DNA of 64,000 nt from Flabesymbios commensalis (lineage: Eukaryota; Annelida; Polychaeta; Terebellida; Flabelligeridae), in assembly GCA_964017125.1 (NCBI GenBank), contig OZ024902.1:108002027-108066026 (forward strand), given 5' to 3'. Position 1 is the first letter of the stretch; the number at the start of each line of letters is the position of its first letter. The notes beneath the pieces were generated by a model. That model worked only from the letters and a program-made list of their open reading frames with translations, had not been told where the DNA came from and did no database searches. The position numbers and the translations under genes were made by a program. Below are positions 30,646 through 40,963 of the stretch, piece after piece.

Positions 30646-31537
30646 TTAGGTAGACTATTCTAAGATGTCTTTTATCACAGTTTACATATCCAGTAGAACA
30701 CATTACTATTCTATAAAGCCAAAAGTGAGTAGGGGCCTATCTGCTCACCTTATAAGTAAGCAGATGCCGCCTTTAGGCTTTGTACGGCAGAATAGAAGCC
30801 ATCTGATGATACAGAACCTTGCTTTTCCACCATGACTCGTGCATGCGTGATTTAATTTTGCTTCTTTTTGTAGCTCGTGATCATATACTATGGTGCCACA
30901 ATGTTGTAAACCACCCTAATGGTGTCAGCCTCTGCTGTCCCCTTCGAATGATTAATATAGATAGTATAACTACTCGCCAATAAATACTTATTTGCCATAT
31001 CAACTCTACCACTTTGCTCATTAGAAAGCAGGACACTTGCTCTTAGAAAGCATGACATATCTCAAATGGAATTGTTAGAATGCAGGACCATTTCAGCTAA
31101 TGTTTTGCTGGATATCGTAGATTTGGAGGATAATATTTGAGCAGATGGGATATCAATTTGATGTATTCGACAACAATGTATTTTCAGACGATTTTTTGGC
31201 GCGGCAGGTTCATCCATGTTGAAATAAAATCAACAAAAGTGTAAATTTTATTGCCGATATCTAGTGAGCAGGCGTCTATTTCACGTTAGAAACACAGTAA
31301 ATCGCTTCCAATTTGTACATGTGTTTGCAAGGTGGTACAACAGCTATTCATAAAATATATAGTAAAACAATTGAACACTTTTAGCATATGTAAATATGCG
31401 AAAACTGTGAATTACTGGTCTTCATATGCACTTGTAGACGGCTCATTAGAAAGCAGGACACCATGTTAGAGAGAGTATCACGCATGACACAATGCTAGAG
31501 AGAGTATCTGCATGACAGGTCTACAGAGGGTGATTGA

Positions 31538-32042
31538 CATAGAAACACAATCAAGGTCAAAAAAGCGAATGAAAGCACTTAGGAAAATATTGTGTCTTTC
31601 CTATATAGCGAATTCGGATAAATCCAAGATGACCGCAGGCGAAAATCATTTCATGACGATATCCGCAAGGGTAAAACGTAAACGCAACTAGCTAACAACT
31701 ATTCCTGTACATCCAATAAACACGAGACGTCAGACCGATGTTCATCTCATCAAATAGTTTACCAGTTCAATTCTGAGATAATTATTTTGTTTACCATGAG
31801 ATGGTGTCCACACATAGACTAGAATCAATATATAACATAAATAATTATCATCCTCTATAATAATTATTATAATTTCTCAAGCGTGTATAGCCATAATTAT
31901 ATAAATTTAGGTAGGCATTTAAGTGCAAACGCATATTTTAGTCATACCTCCATTTTAGCATTGTATGATTATGAATTGCGTGTGTGTGGATGAATTTGAA
32001 ACAAAAACATAGAGTAGGGACGTTTATACCTAATTTATACCA
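31538..32042. other. No gene recognised
   Basis: AT-rich DNA. 31709-31760 (CCAATAAACACGAGACGTCA) is a weak relative of the CCCAGCAAACACGA repeat. Confidence 0.45.
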
Positions 32043-32046
32043 TTAA

Positions 32047-32240
32047 AGCGACACAAAAATCTTTAAAAAATCAGAATTTTTATTTTGGCTTCTTAATATG
32101 ACCACATGATGTAAACATGTCCATAGACTAGTATTTCTTATTTTGGACATGCATGCTCGAAATAAGAAATCGAGAATTTCGTCTTTATTTCTCGCTTAAC
32201 TGGCAAGTGCGCAACACAAAAATTAAAAAAACTTTTGCAG
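32047..32240. mobile_element. TTAA-type MITE P, truncated copy 2
   Basis: It starts after TTAA (32043) and has TTATTTTGGCTTCTTAATAT, GACCACATGATGTAAACATG, then CTTATTTTGGACATG and the start of the second arm (AACTGGCAAGTGCGCAACAC) up to CTTTTGCAG. The right third is missing. Confidence 0.75.
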
Positions 32241-32784
32241 ACATCACAACGCTTTTTTGCTTTTTGTTGTCCATTGGGGTAGGCCTATACTTGTAACAAA
32301 ACAGCCGCATGCCAAGTAAAGTTGGCATGTTCGAGGATATTTTACTTACCGTACGTATAAGTCGGAGATGGCTGCAAAATACTGCTATATAATCTTACTC
32401 ATTTTATCGATTTTGCATGATTTCGATATTGACCTGTATTTTTAAGACACCCAGGAAGCTAAATTAATAAACATATTACGAAGTTCGCCTTTAAAATCGG
32501 CGACGTGAAGCCAATTTAGCTTAATATCCAAGAAGGTCGCCATCTGCCATATGGTATATACATAATATAACATCGGAATGAATTAACCAAGAAATATCGA
32601 GAATAGTAATCTGACTCAAGAAATGAGTATATCAGAATCAATTAGAACAATGATATTACACACGACCCCCTGTTAAATTCGTTACATTGACTTCTGGTGT
32701 CCTTGAGAATGAAATCTAAGATAATTAAGTTTAGTCACCTTCGGTTCTGTCGACTCTCCTAGATGCTCTTATGGTATAGCGCAC

Positions 32785-32830
32785 CATAGCGGGGGCAATC
32801 CAGATTATCTTCTGGATTGCCCCCGCTATG
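32785..32830. repeat. Perfect 20-bp-stem hairpin, GC-rich
   Basis: CATAGCGGGGGCAATCCAGA (32785-32804), loop TTATCT, TCTGGATTGCCCCCGCTATG (32811-32830). The stem is perfect and far more GC-rich than its surroundings, which mark it out from the AT-rich background. Confidence 0.85.
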
Positions 32831-33060
32831 CTGCTCAACGAGAGCGACTACTTATTGCCATTAGAACATCCTCCTCTACATCCGGTTACTTTACTAATTT
32901 TAGCCAATGAAGCATAAATTAGTCTTTTTGGATCCATAGATTTATTTACAGAAGATAATATTCTCCTTTTGAGAGCCACACAAAATTAAATTTTAAAAAG
33001 AAATAGATTTAGACGATATACTAATATAAATTAACTTTACCGGTTATCAAGTATAATTTG

Positions 33061-33300
33061 TATTGTATTGTATTGTATTGTATTGTATTGTATTGTATTG
33101 TATTGCGTTGCGTTGCGTTGCGTTGCGTCGCGTCGCATCGCATCGCATCGCATCGCATCGCATCGCATCGCATCGCATCGCATCGCATCGCATCGCATCG
33201 CATCGCATCGCATCGCATAGCATCGCATCGCACCGTACCGTACCGTACCGTACCGTACCGCACCGCACCGCACCGCACCGCACCGCACTGCACTGCACTG
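33061..33300 (+). repeat. Pentanucleotide array with ordered unit blocks (48 units)
   Basis: By count: TATTG x9, CGTTG x4, CGTCG x2, CATCG x18 with one CATAG interruption, CACCG x1, TACCG x5, CACCG x5, CACTG x3. Neighbouring blocks differ by one transition, except the first step, which needs two. The final G never changes. It abuts the satellite core text at 33301. The long open frames in all six frames are an artefact of the period-5 array. Confidence 0.95.
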
Positions 33301-33745
33301 CATTTAATGTCCTTTTTTCACCCTTTAACGCATCCCCATTACCCTTTAACGCCTCTCCGTCGCCCTTTATGGCCTGCCAATCTCATATGAATGCCCCTGT
33401 CCATCACCTTTCAGTCCCTTCCCCCATTATCATTTAACACTTCCTCGTCCTACGTAATACCTTTTCGTCGCTATTTAATGTCTTTTCCCACCCTTCATCA
33501 CTGCTTTGTCGCTGTCTAGCACCACCCGTTGCCCTTTAAGGCATCTCCAACGCCTTTTAATGCTTAAGCGTAATCTTTCAAAGCACTCCGTCACACCTTA
33601 ATGACTTTTGCTTACCCATTATGCATTTGTGTCGTCCTTAAATGCCTCTTCGTTGCAATTGAAGGCTTTGTCGTCGCTCTTTAACGCCTCTCTGTCACCC
33701 TGTAACGCCTCTTTATCGCCATCTAGCGCATAAAATGTCCTTTAA
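33301..33745 (-). repeat. Satellite core of the foldback family, copy C (left part)
   Basis: CCCTTTAACGCATCCCCATT, CCCTTTAACGCCTCTCCGTC and similar units of about 20-24 bp, as in elements A and B, reverse orientation relative to 3895-4440. The recognisable arms are missing. It resumes at 34566-34740 after a break. Confidence 0.75.
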
Positions 33746-34565
33746 CTCTTTTAACGCTGAAATCCTAGGCACACTTGCATCCCCACTGCTGAATTCCCGG
33801 GGAGGGGGGGGGGAACAGAATATTTTGTAATGTCAGATTTGTATGAAGACACTAGCAGGATCTTAGCTTATGAGCAAATAATAACATGAGAAGGAGTTGT
33901 GCTTTACTGGTGGATAGCCCCAAGGTCATGTCAAGGTCACACAAAGGTCATTTGAGGGTCAAACTCATGGGTTGAGGTTGTGCCTTACTGCATGATTTCC
34001 GCCCAAAATAAACGTAAAGGTTATGTCAAGGTCATATTAAATGTCAAGTTTATCAGTTTATGGATGATGTGTACTAGATGCGTAATGATTAGGTAATGTG
34101 TAATGCTTAGGTATGCGACCATGCAATCTGCACTGCTGCGATATCTCTCATCTAAGTATTATTATAGTAGCACTTTAAGCATGATGCTGATGCCAAAGGA
34201 AATTATGGTTTGCTTTATTGTATTCTTTGATAACAAAAATATATGGTTTGGTGAAAAAATCAAGTCTCTATCTCAATTATTGAAAAAGTTATGATAATTT
34301 TATTGATATTATGGCGGCCATTTTAAATTTTTCGTTCCAAAAGAATCTTCTAAGATTGACAGCTTATTATTATGGAGTTCTATCCATTTACAATCGAAAG
34401 AGAAACCAACTTTTATCAGCAAAAACATGGCTACCCCCATGATTACTGGACCACATTGATTTTACAGACAAAAATACTAGAAAAACACACTCTGCACCCG
34501 AGTATACTCGGGGTCCGCGACAGGGAGACATTTTTTGCCCATACTCGGGGGCCGCGTTTAAAGGG
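33746..34565. mobile_element. Probable insertion splitting satellite core C
   Basis: The satellite stops near TTTTAACGCTGAAATCC and restarts with TTAACGCCTCTCTGTGG at 34566. The intervening 0.8 kb holds several AAGGTCA words (33930-34050), a GGCGGCCATTTTA word (34315) and a GC-rich right edge CGGGGGCCGCGTTTAAAGGG ending in TTAA. The TTAACCCTTT edge (reverse complement) matches other TTAA-type elements. It may be composite. Confidence 0.4.
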
Positions 34566-34740
34566 TTAACGCCTCTCTGTGGCCTTTAAGCGTCTTGCGT
34601 CGCCCTTTAGTGCCACTATTGACCTGTAATGTTTCTGATTCCTTCCAACTAATTCCTCTCTTCTTTATTACTTTATCGTCGTATTTTAGTGCCTCTATAT
34701 CATCCGTTTAATGCCTCCCCATCATCCTTTAACAGCGTTA
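34566..34740 (-). repeat. Satellite core of the foldback family, copy C (right part)
   Basis: TTAACGCCTCTCTGTGGCCT, GTCGCCCTTTAGTGCC, ATGCCTCCCCATCATCCTTT. It is continuous in style with 33301-33745. Confidence 0.7.
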
Positions 34741-34744
34741 GCAG

Positions 34745-34980
34745 CTGGTTAGACTAGATATAGAGAAGAAAGTCCCGTATTTCTTATTTTTGACATGGTT
34801 GTCCATGATTAGAAATCAGGAATTTCGTCTCTATATCTAGCCTAACTGGTGAATGCGCAGCAGAAAAATTAAAAAACTTTTGCAGTTCTAGTCTATGGAC
34901 ATGTTTACATGATATGGTCATATTAAGAAGCCAAAATAAAATCACTGATTTTTTTATGATTTTAGCCTGGGCCAGTCCCT
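34745..34980. mobile_element. TTAA-type MITE P, left-truncated copy 3
   Basis: Begins within the left arm (GGTTAGACTAGATATAGAGA), has the centre CTTATTTTTGACATGG and a complete right arm ending TAGCCTGGGCCAGTCCCT followed by TTAA at 34981. Confidence 0.78.
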
Positions 34981-35059
34981 TTAACCAGCAGACATGAATG
35001 GGTTTAATGATAAATGTATTGATGTCAACGTTGATCTTTTTATGTCAAGTTGAGGGGTG

Positions 35060-35175
35060 GTGACCCAGCAAACACGAGACGTTGATCCAGTACTGGCGTG
35101 ATACTGGGCCAGCGTCGAAGACAGTTGGCCAGCATGTTATCATACTGGATCACTAGAGACAGACTCAATGTTGTT
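35060..35175. repeat. Dispersed GTTGGGCC family, member with CCCAGCAAACACGA end
   Basis: CCCAGCAAACACGAGACGTT, GATACTGGGCCAGCGTCGAA, GACAGTTGGCCAGC. It is a longer member of the family, ending near TTAGGAGAGCTGGGA. Confidence 0.6.
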
Positions 35176-36155
35176 AGGAGAGCTGGGAACGCGTTTCTTG
35201 GCATGTGTTTTTCTAGGGATTTGAGCTAACTGATCATAGTTATCCTCAAGTTTATGCATTCAAGCCAAATTAAAGTAAAACACCTATAGACATATTTCAC
35301 TGAAACGACACATATAGTAAATCAGCAGCAGGATAATTATAAATTAAATGATAACCTGTTGGATTGATAGGGTTAATGAGCAGCGAGTGCTAAGGGGATA
35401 CGCCTCAATGGTCGGTCATCCCCCCTCCAGTTAATTGGTGACCATACCATTACCAGGGAAGGGTGATGACCGTCGTTACGATGAGATAACAAGTGCATGT
35501 TTCCATGCCAAAACAATCAACTTCAAAAATTATTTTTGCGCTAAATTAAAAGACCGCCAAATACTCAAAAATCGGTTTTGCGCGAAAATTTATACTCGCG
35601 AAATTAAAGAATATTACAGTAGTTGAAAGTTAACTGGCAGTATTCATGTTGAAAAATTCGCGTTACGGAGTGGCGTTGACTAAAATACTCATCTACAGAC
35701 TTACACAAACCTACATTATTTTTAAATAAAAACACATTTTTCGCTCTTTTTTATTTACGATTCACTCCATGAAGGTCTAGCTCAACTGTTTTGCCCTAAC
35801 CAGAAACAGTATAGAAACGAACTGAATGTTATAAGCGTTATCGAGTGTCGCTGTAAGGTTGGACATAATTTGCAAATAAAGTGGTGAAATATTAAAATTA
35901 TTTCAAACAACTTGTATGTAGTTTTAAAAATGTAAAGTTTAGAATAAATCACCAGTTTATGTAAGATTTAGAATTGGGGTTAGGGAACTTTGCCTAAAAT
36001 TGTAAGCTGAAGGTCATTTGTTGCACTTAGGTAAATCAAATTATAAGCTGGTGCTTGGAACTATGGACCCCCTCCCCCGCGGTCTTCAGACACGTTTGTA
36101 ATGGGTGGGTGATTTGCCACATCACCTGATCATTCGCTGTGTTCTGTTTACTTCT
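35176..36155. other. No gene; one TTCGCG/TACAGTA-type repeat inside
   Basis: 35495-35625 carries TTTTGCGCGAAAATTTATAC, CTCGCGAAATTAAAG and ends ATTACAGTAG. It resembles 36845-36900 and 51878-52021 (CGCGAAAATTACC + TACAGTA) and is probably a MITE family with a TACAGTA end. The rest shows nothing I can name. Confidence 0.45.
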
Positions 36156-36243
36156 GCATATCGTCGCCTCGGAGCTAAAGGATCCTATCTGACACTCGTC
36201 AGAGTGGCAGATAGGATCATTTAGCTCCGAGGCGACGATATGC
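36156..36243. mobile_element. Micro-palindrome K, copy 2 (88 bp)
   Basis: GCATATCGTCGCCTCGGAGC … ACACTCGTCAGAGTGG … CTCCGAGGCGACGATATGC. The stem is about 36 bp with one mismatch. It differs from copy 1 (10462-10548) at only a few bases, although they are 25.7 kb apart. Confidence 0.85.
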
Positions 36244-36960
36244 TAAAGGGTATGCTAAATATAGCATTCAAGGATGTTATATTTCTTCAACTGGACTGGT
36301 GGTCGTCGTGGTATGGTCGTGTCGTCTACTTTCGCTTTTAGACCATAGACTATCTCATTTTCTGCAACAATACCAACCGATTGTTTCATATTGTGGACAC
36401 AGCACCATAGTTGACTCTAATATATAATAATAATAACGGTCATTATTTACTCTAATATGCCTGATATCTGACGATCCGTGCCAGATAACTATATAGAGAA
36501 TTAGCCTACTATGACGCAAAGTTTTAGTGAAGGAAACGTCTTGGATTATTTGAGCTGTATCAAATTCAAATTTCATGTGTCTTTATAGATATAATTTTAG
36601 CTGAATTACACAAGCTATCTGTAAACAGAAAACATAAAAGATATTTTTTGGTTACTTTATATGCCTTATGTATATGTTTTATATACCATGACGCAATATA
36701 TTTCTTCAGTGGTCCTGATTTAAAGGTGTAGTCAACTGTCAAAATGCGCGAGACAATGTGGTGCCCAGAATGCAACAGTGGCCCCTGGACATTCCACAAT
36801 GACATATCACCCCACATCCACAGTTATCAGCCAAGATAATACTACTACTGTAATATACTTTTCTTTCGCGTGGAATTAATTTTCGCGCATTTCCGCAAGG
36901 ACAGTGAGCACGGATTTATATTCCCACCAAATATTGTTCACCACAAGTATTTCGAGAACT
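36244..36960. other. No gene recognised
   Basis: AT-rich sequence. A TTCGCG-type repeat fragment lies at 36845-36900. No coding signal. Confidence 0.45.
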
Positions 36961-36969
36961 TTGAGACTG

Positions 36970-38700
36970 GGTTTTAAACAAGGTTACAAGGTAACAAGGT
37001 AATTTATTCAAGATCCCGTAGGACATGAGAAGCCAGGTGTGCAATACAGGGTGAGTAAATATAACATGCCTGTGGCAAGGGCATGTCAATCGTTATTAAT
37101 TTAAACCGTTCATTACGTTATTTATAATAATAATAAGTTGTGCTAGGTGATACAATAACTCCCGGTTTTCACTTGAGATTAATTCATGCATTTTAAATGT
37201 TGAAGGTCTATTATAAAAATAGCAGCTTGATAAATTTTTTCTGTCTCCTTCAAAGTGCCCACATTCGAAAAGATAATGATATTCATCACCGATGGATATG
37301 TTGTGACATAAGGTGCAGGTACGTCTATCACGTGAAATACCAAAAAACTACCGAGTACAATGGGAAGTATGGAGCTCCGGCATCTGAAACGGGTTATAGA
37401 TTTTCTTATATTCGGTGCAGTTAATAAAAGATATTTTCCTAGAATGAAATTAAGTTTTGAAAATCCTATAGTTTGTACATTTGCCACTATTGAATAATTC
37501 TTCCGACCACTTCTGTATAAGTTGATCTTCTAAACGTCTTTTAATTACCTCCTTGAAAATTCAAAACTATTAGGGATGTGCTGAGCATTCCAGACACCTG
37601 GAAAGCCACAATCTATTAGACTATTCTTGATATACAATATCCATTTTGATTCGTAAATATTTAGCTCAAACATCCAGTAAAACAATTTATAAATTAATGA
37701 TGGAAGTTTACATTTTTGGTCCGTAATCAAACGGGCCCAAAAACATATGGCTCTACATTTGACATGTACCTTAAAGGGACTGGCCCACGCTAAAATCATC
37801 AAAAAATCGGTGATTTTATTTCGGGTTCTTAATATGACCATATGATGTGAACAAGTACATAGACTAGAACTGCAAATTTTTATAATTTTTGTGCTGCGCA
37901 TTCACCAGTTAGACTAGATATAGAGACGAAATTCCCGCATTTCCTATTTTTGACATGGTTGTCAATAATTAGAAATCAGGAATTTCGTCTCTATATCTAG
38001 TCTAACTGGTGAAACCGCAGCACAAAAATTATAAAAAATTGCAGTTCTAGTCTATGTACATGTTCACATCATATGGTCATATTAAGAACCCCAAATAAAA
38101 TCACTGATTTTTTGACAATTTCAGCGTGGGCCAGTCCCTTTAAGGGGGAGAACACCCAATTCTCCATATACCATGTTATTGCATGTACATTTATTTACAG
38201 ATAAAATATATTTACAAAAACGTAGCTGTAGTTTCTCTAAAATGGCACAATCTTCAGGTACCCATACTTCACAACCAACACCGTTGGAAGAACAATAGCA
38301 TTAAACAGATGTAATTGCAAGTCTATGGCGAGATTAAGTTGTCTACTTCATTTCAAAATACTGAACATTGCTCTATTACCTTTATCAAAAAGTTCCTGTT
38401 GAGATTTAGACCTTTGGTCTTTACCACTTTGGTCTTTAAAACGTTAATTTAAAAATTCCAATCATTACAATACAAATTCATGCTATTCAGAGCTGTTTGT
38501 AATTCTTCGGGTGATTCAGCGAGGAAAATTGTGTCATCTGCATGTAAAAGTACATATATCTTCAGATAGCTAACAAGGTTATCATCCATTATATCAGTGG
38601 CTATATCATGTTTATTTGATAGACCATTACATTTGTTCACTAAGTATAACGTTAGGTCTGAAAGAAAAATGTTAAATAATAGATTACATTAAATTGTATT
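36970..38700 (-). mobile_element. Decayed LINE (non-LTR retrotransposon), 3' part of ORF2
   Basis: On the minus strand, 38640-38449 encodes an RT segment with the catalytic box variant HADDTIFLAES (usual form YADD), then EELQTALNSMNLYCNDWN. Further down, YGELGVLPLKVHVKCRAICF, WARLITDQKCKLPSL and ITRFRCRSSILPI follow the C-terminal order of Jockey/CR1-supergroup LINEs. Frameshifts and stops are frequent, so it is dead. The 3' end lies near 36970-37000 with a short repeated ACCTTGTTACCTTGT tail. A 365-bp MITE interrupts it at 37775-38139. The clade is a guess. Confidence 0.8.
37775..38139. mobile_element. TTAA-type MITE P, full copy 4 (365 bp) inside the LINE
   Basis: TTAA (37771-37774) + AGGGACTGGCCCACGCT … AGCGTGGGCCAGTCCCT + TTAA (38140-38143). 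It is palindromic throughout around CCTATTTTTGACATGGTTGT. Dropping the MITE and one TTAA rejoins the host LINE as YGELGVLPLKVHVKCR, which proves a TTAA target duplication. Confidence 0.93.
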
Positions 38701-39190
38701 TCAAGATTACAAAGCTTCATCCACAGCTGTTGTCTCTGAATTGATTCAAAAACCGGTGTAATATTGTTCAACTTATTAACCCACATCACGATAGCTTCTG
38801 ACCTTGATATTTGGTAATTTTCCAAGAATAGTTATAGACAGGATATAATTATCATGATCATAGCTAGTGATCAATTAGAGAACTAGAAAATGTCTACGTA
38901 TAAGGCCTACCTTCTAATTATGATTAGTCTTTAGCACATGATGGTAACCAATTAGTAGACCTACAATATGGAGCTATCACAAATGCTAGTCATCTGGTAT
39001 TAAACTATTCAGCCATGACATAGGAAATTGAAAAAAACTTTTGGTTCCTATGATTTATAGAAAAAATATTCAGTGTTGTAATGGTCAACCCTAATGGTTA
39101 TAATAACTGATTTTGATAACTGAGTCAGAAATTATTATACGACATAGGCCTTATATAGACTAGGAATTTAATGCAAAAACATAAAGTCAG
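38701..39190. other. No gene recognised
   Basis: AT-rich sequence with no supported feature. Confidence 0.45.
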
Positions 39191-39890
39191 GGGGGACGGA
39201 ATGGTCAATTTAGGCCCATATGACACTTGATATTTTGTTTTTTCCTCATAATTATGACCTATTTTGTGAAAGCCGGTCAATATGAATTAGCCGATTATAT
39301 GAAAAAACACAAAGTTGTAAGCAAAATTAAATCTAGAATTACTAGAGCCTTCATAAAAGTATGAAAATGTGTAGATTAATGAACCACATTATATTAGTAC
39401 ATTTTATTTAATAATGTTTTGCTTTTTGTAGTGAAAAAGACCAAAAAATAACAGAAAAAATGTATTATTTTTTTACGAATATCCCTTAGAAAGAAACCTT
39501 TAAACCTGACTGACATGGTTACATGCTGTCAAACATTTAAATGTTTTGCCAGGACCCTTTCTGGGTAAAAATAAGCAAAATGACTCTTGATATTTAAATT
39601 TTTCTCATGAATATGACCTGGTTTGTTAACGTGAATTAATGCGATTTAGCCGATTGTAAATCAAAAACAACGAAATCATAAATATAATTTTCACTAAAAT
39701 AGCTAGAGCATTCACAAGGGTATCAAAATGTGCAGATTAGTGAGCCACATCATAATATTACAGTAAAGGCAAAACGATAACGACAAAAATATATAATTAT
39801 GTGTAATTTTAGAATATAGAACTTTCATGTCTTACATGCTACAAAATATTCATGTATTGTGCCAGGTTTCTTTCTTTAAAATTTAATATG
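39190..39890 (+). repeat. Two diverged tandem units of about 360 bp
   Basis: TGACACTTGATATTTTGTTT (about 39221) and TGACTCTTGATATTTAAATT (about 39582) start parallel series: CTCATAATTATGACC / CTCATGAATATGACC, TTAGCCGATT / TTAGCCGATT, CTAGAGCCTTCA / CTAGAGCATTCA, GTAGATTAATGAACCACAT / GCAGATTAGTGAGCCACAT. Old divergence, no coding. Confidence 0.7.
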
Positions 39891-40636
39891 TTGTCTCATA
39901 TTGTGATAAAGGCAAAAACGTAGATAATATGCCAAAAGTGAGATATCAACCTCACAACTCTATCTGTGAGTCTATGATTAGCAGGCCTGATGATCAGACC
40001 GGTGTGTGCTGATGACCAATGGGATCCTATAGAGGTTTTAGTGGATTTGCTTTGAGAGCCGTTGTGTATCTGATTAGAAGGACAAAATTTAGCTATTTGT
40101 GTAATCACTTAAGCAAGCGATTTGGTCGGGGACACGTCAAGTCTAGTGAGAGGTGCACTTGCTGGAATGAATGAATAAAACGTCGCTGTGCCCAAGAGAG
40201 TTGTGTGTCACTTCCTGCTCAAGTAACTACAATTATCATCCAGTGACCCAACATCACTGGACGTTTGAAAATAGTCCTAGGAGTATGGTAGGGCGAGCTC
40301 TCTAAAAATTCAAATATCTGTAAAATCACTTATGAATAACTTTGGATACAATTTGCCAGTCTCAAGATTCTTATAGGCCTACAAACCATTTTTAATTGGT
40401 GATTCCTGTCTGGGATAAGCAATATCTGCTTGAAGCCACACACATGGCTAATATTGTGCTCCTCCAAACAGCATTGTGTCCAACATTGAACTAACATTGA
40501 CTTAGAAAATCAGGCTGGGGGAGAGGGGCGCTTTCTCACCAGTGTCACATGGACACAGCCCAAAAGTTCGTCCATGAATTTGAAATACATTTTGTTAGTC
40601 AAAAAAACATAGCTGCAGTAGATTTAAAACAACAAA
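39891..40636. other. No gene; one GTTGGGCC-type fragment
   Basis: A weak palindromic fragment lies at about 40450-40505 (CCAACATTGAACTAACATTG). The rest is unremarkable. Confidence 0.4.
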
Positions 40637-40915
40637 TCATATATTTGTCCGATGCTCCTCATCCTTGTGTTTGATTGTTAACATGGCATATACCTCGGTC
40701 AACTGTGTGATGTTTAGTACCACTTGATCGTGATATTTGTTGACACTGAGTGTGAATTGCACAAGCTGTTCAGTAAGTGCACTCTGACTCTTGACTTTCA
40801 AAGTTGCTTTTTGAAAGAAGGAATTGTATGTGTTTTCCAAGTCAAAGATGGATCTATTGCACTGTCTGACTGTGTTATGACAATTAGATTTTTCCCAACT
40901 GTGTTTACATGCTCC
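40637..40915 (-). CDS. Possible coding exon, unidentified
   Basis: The minus strand stays open from about 40915 to a TGA at 40637, reading GACKHSWEKSNCHNTVRQCN … DLENTYNSFFQKATLKVKSQ … LTEQLVQFTLSVNKYHDQVV … HKDEEHRTNI. The composition is balanced and soluble, unlike most open frames here, and no repeat family covers it. There is no ATG at the start, so it would be a terminal exon. The opposite strand is also open over part of it, which weakens the case. No family is recognised and no neighbouring exon was found. Confidence 0.25.
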   Translation of the reverse strand, partial: GACKHSWEKSNCHNTVRQCNRSIFDLENTYNSFFQKATLKVKSQSALTEQLVQFTLSVNKYHDQVVLNITQLTEVYAMLTIKHKDEEHRTNI

Positions 40916-40963
40916 AAGCCCAACTCAGAACTGCTGCTAGATATCTGGGTAAGATATTTCTAG

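Larger units (their letters stand above)
28121..31532. mobile_element. 3.41-kb inverted-repeat element H with ATTGA direct repeats
   Basis: The left end CACCCTATGTAGACTTGTCA (28121) is mirrored by the right end finishing at 31532 (reverse complement CACCCTCTGTAGACCTGTCA). The arms, 28121-28700 and 31015-31532, share about 500 bp, including GTCATGCAGATACTCTCTCT and repeated TGTCCTGCTTTCTAA words near both inner and outer ends. ATTGA sits on each side (28116-28120, 31533-31537), consistent with a 5-bp target duplication. The left arm carries an extra 55-60 bp near 28194-28250. No transposase frame is visible. The middle holds an ATAAGTCG palindromic array and a TTAA-type MITE, so it is a non-autonomous element later used as an insertion site. 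Confidence 0.82.

Noticed and set aside
28121-31532. LTR-type element, because of long terminal repeats
   Set aside because: The terminal repeats are inverted, not direct, and no retroviral-type coding was seen.
33021-33437. Long open frames in all six frames (RCDAMRCDAM, IASHRIASHR)
   Set aside because: Produced by the pentanucleotide array: a period-5 repeat without a stop codon stays open in every frame.
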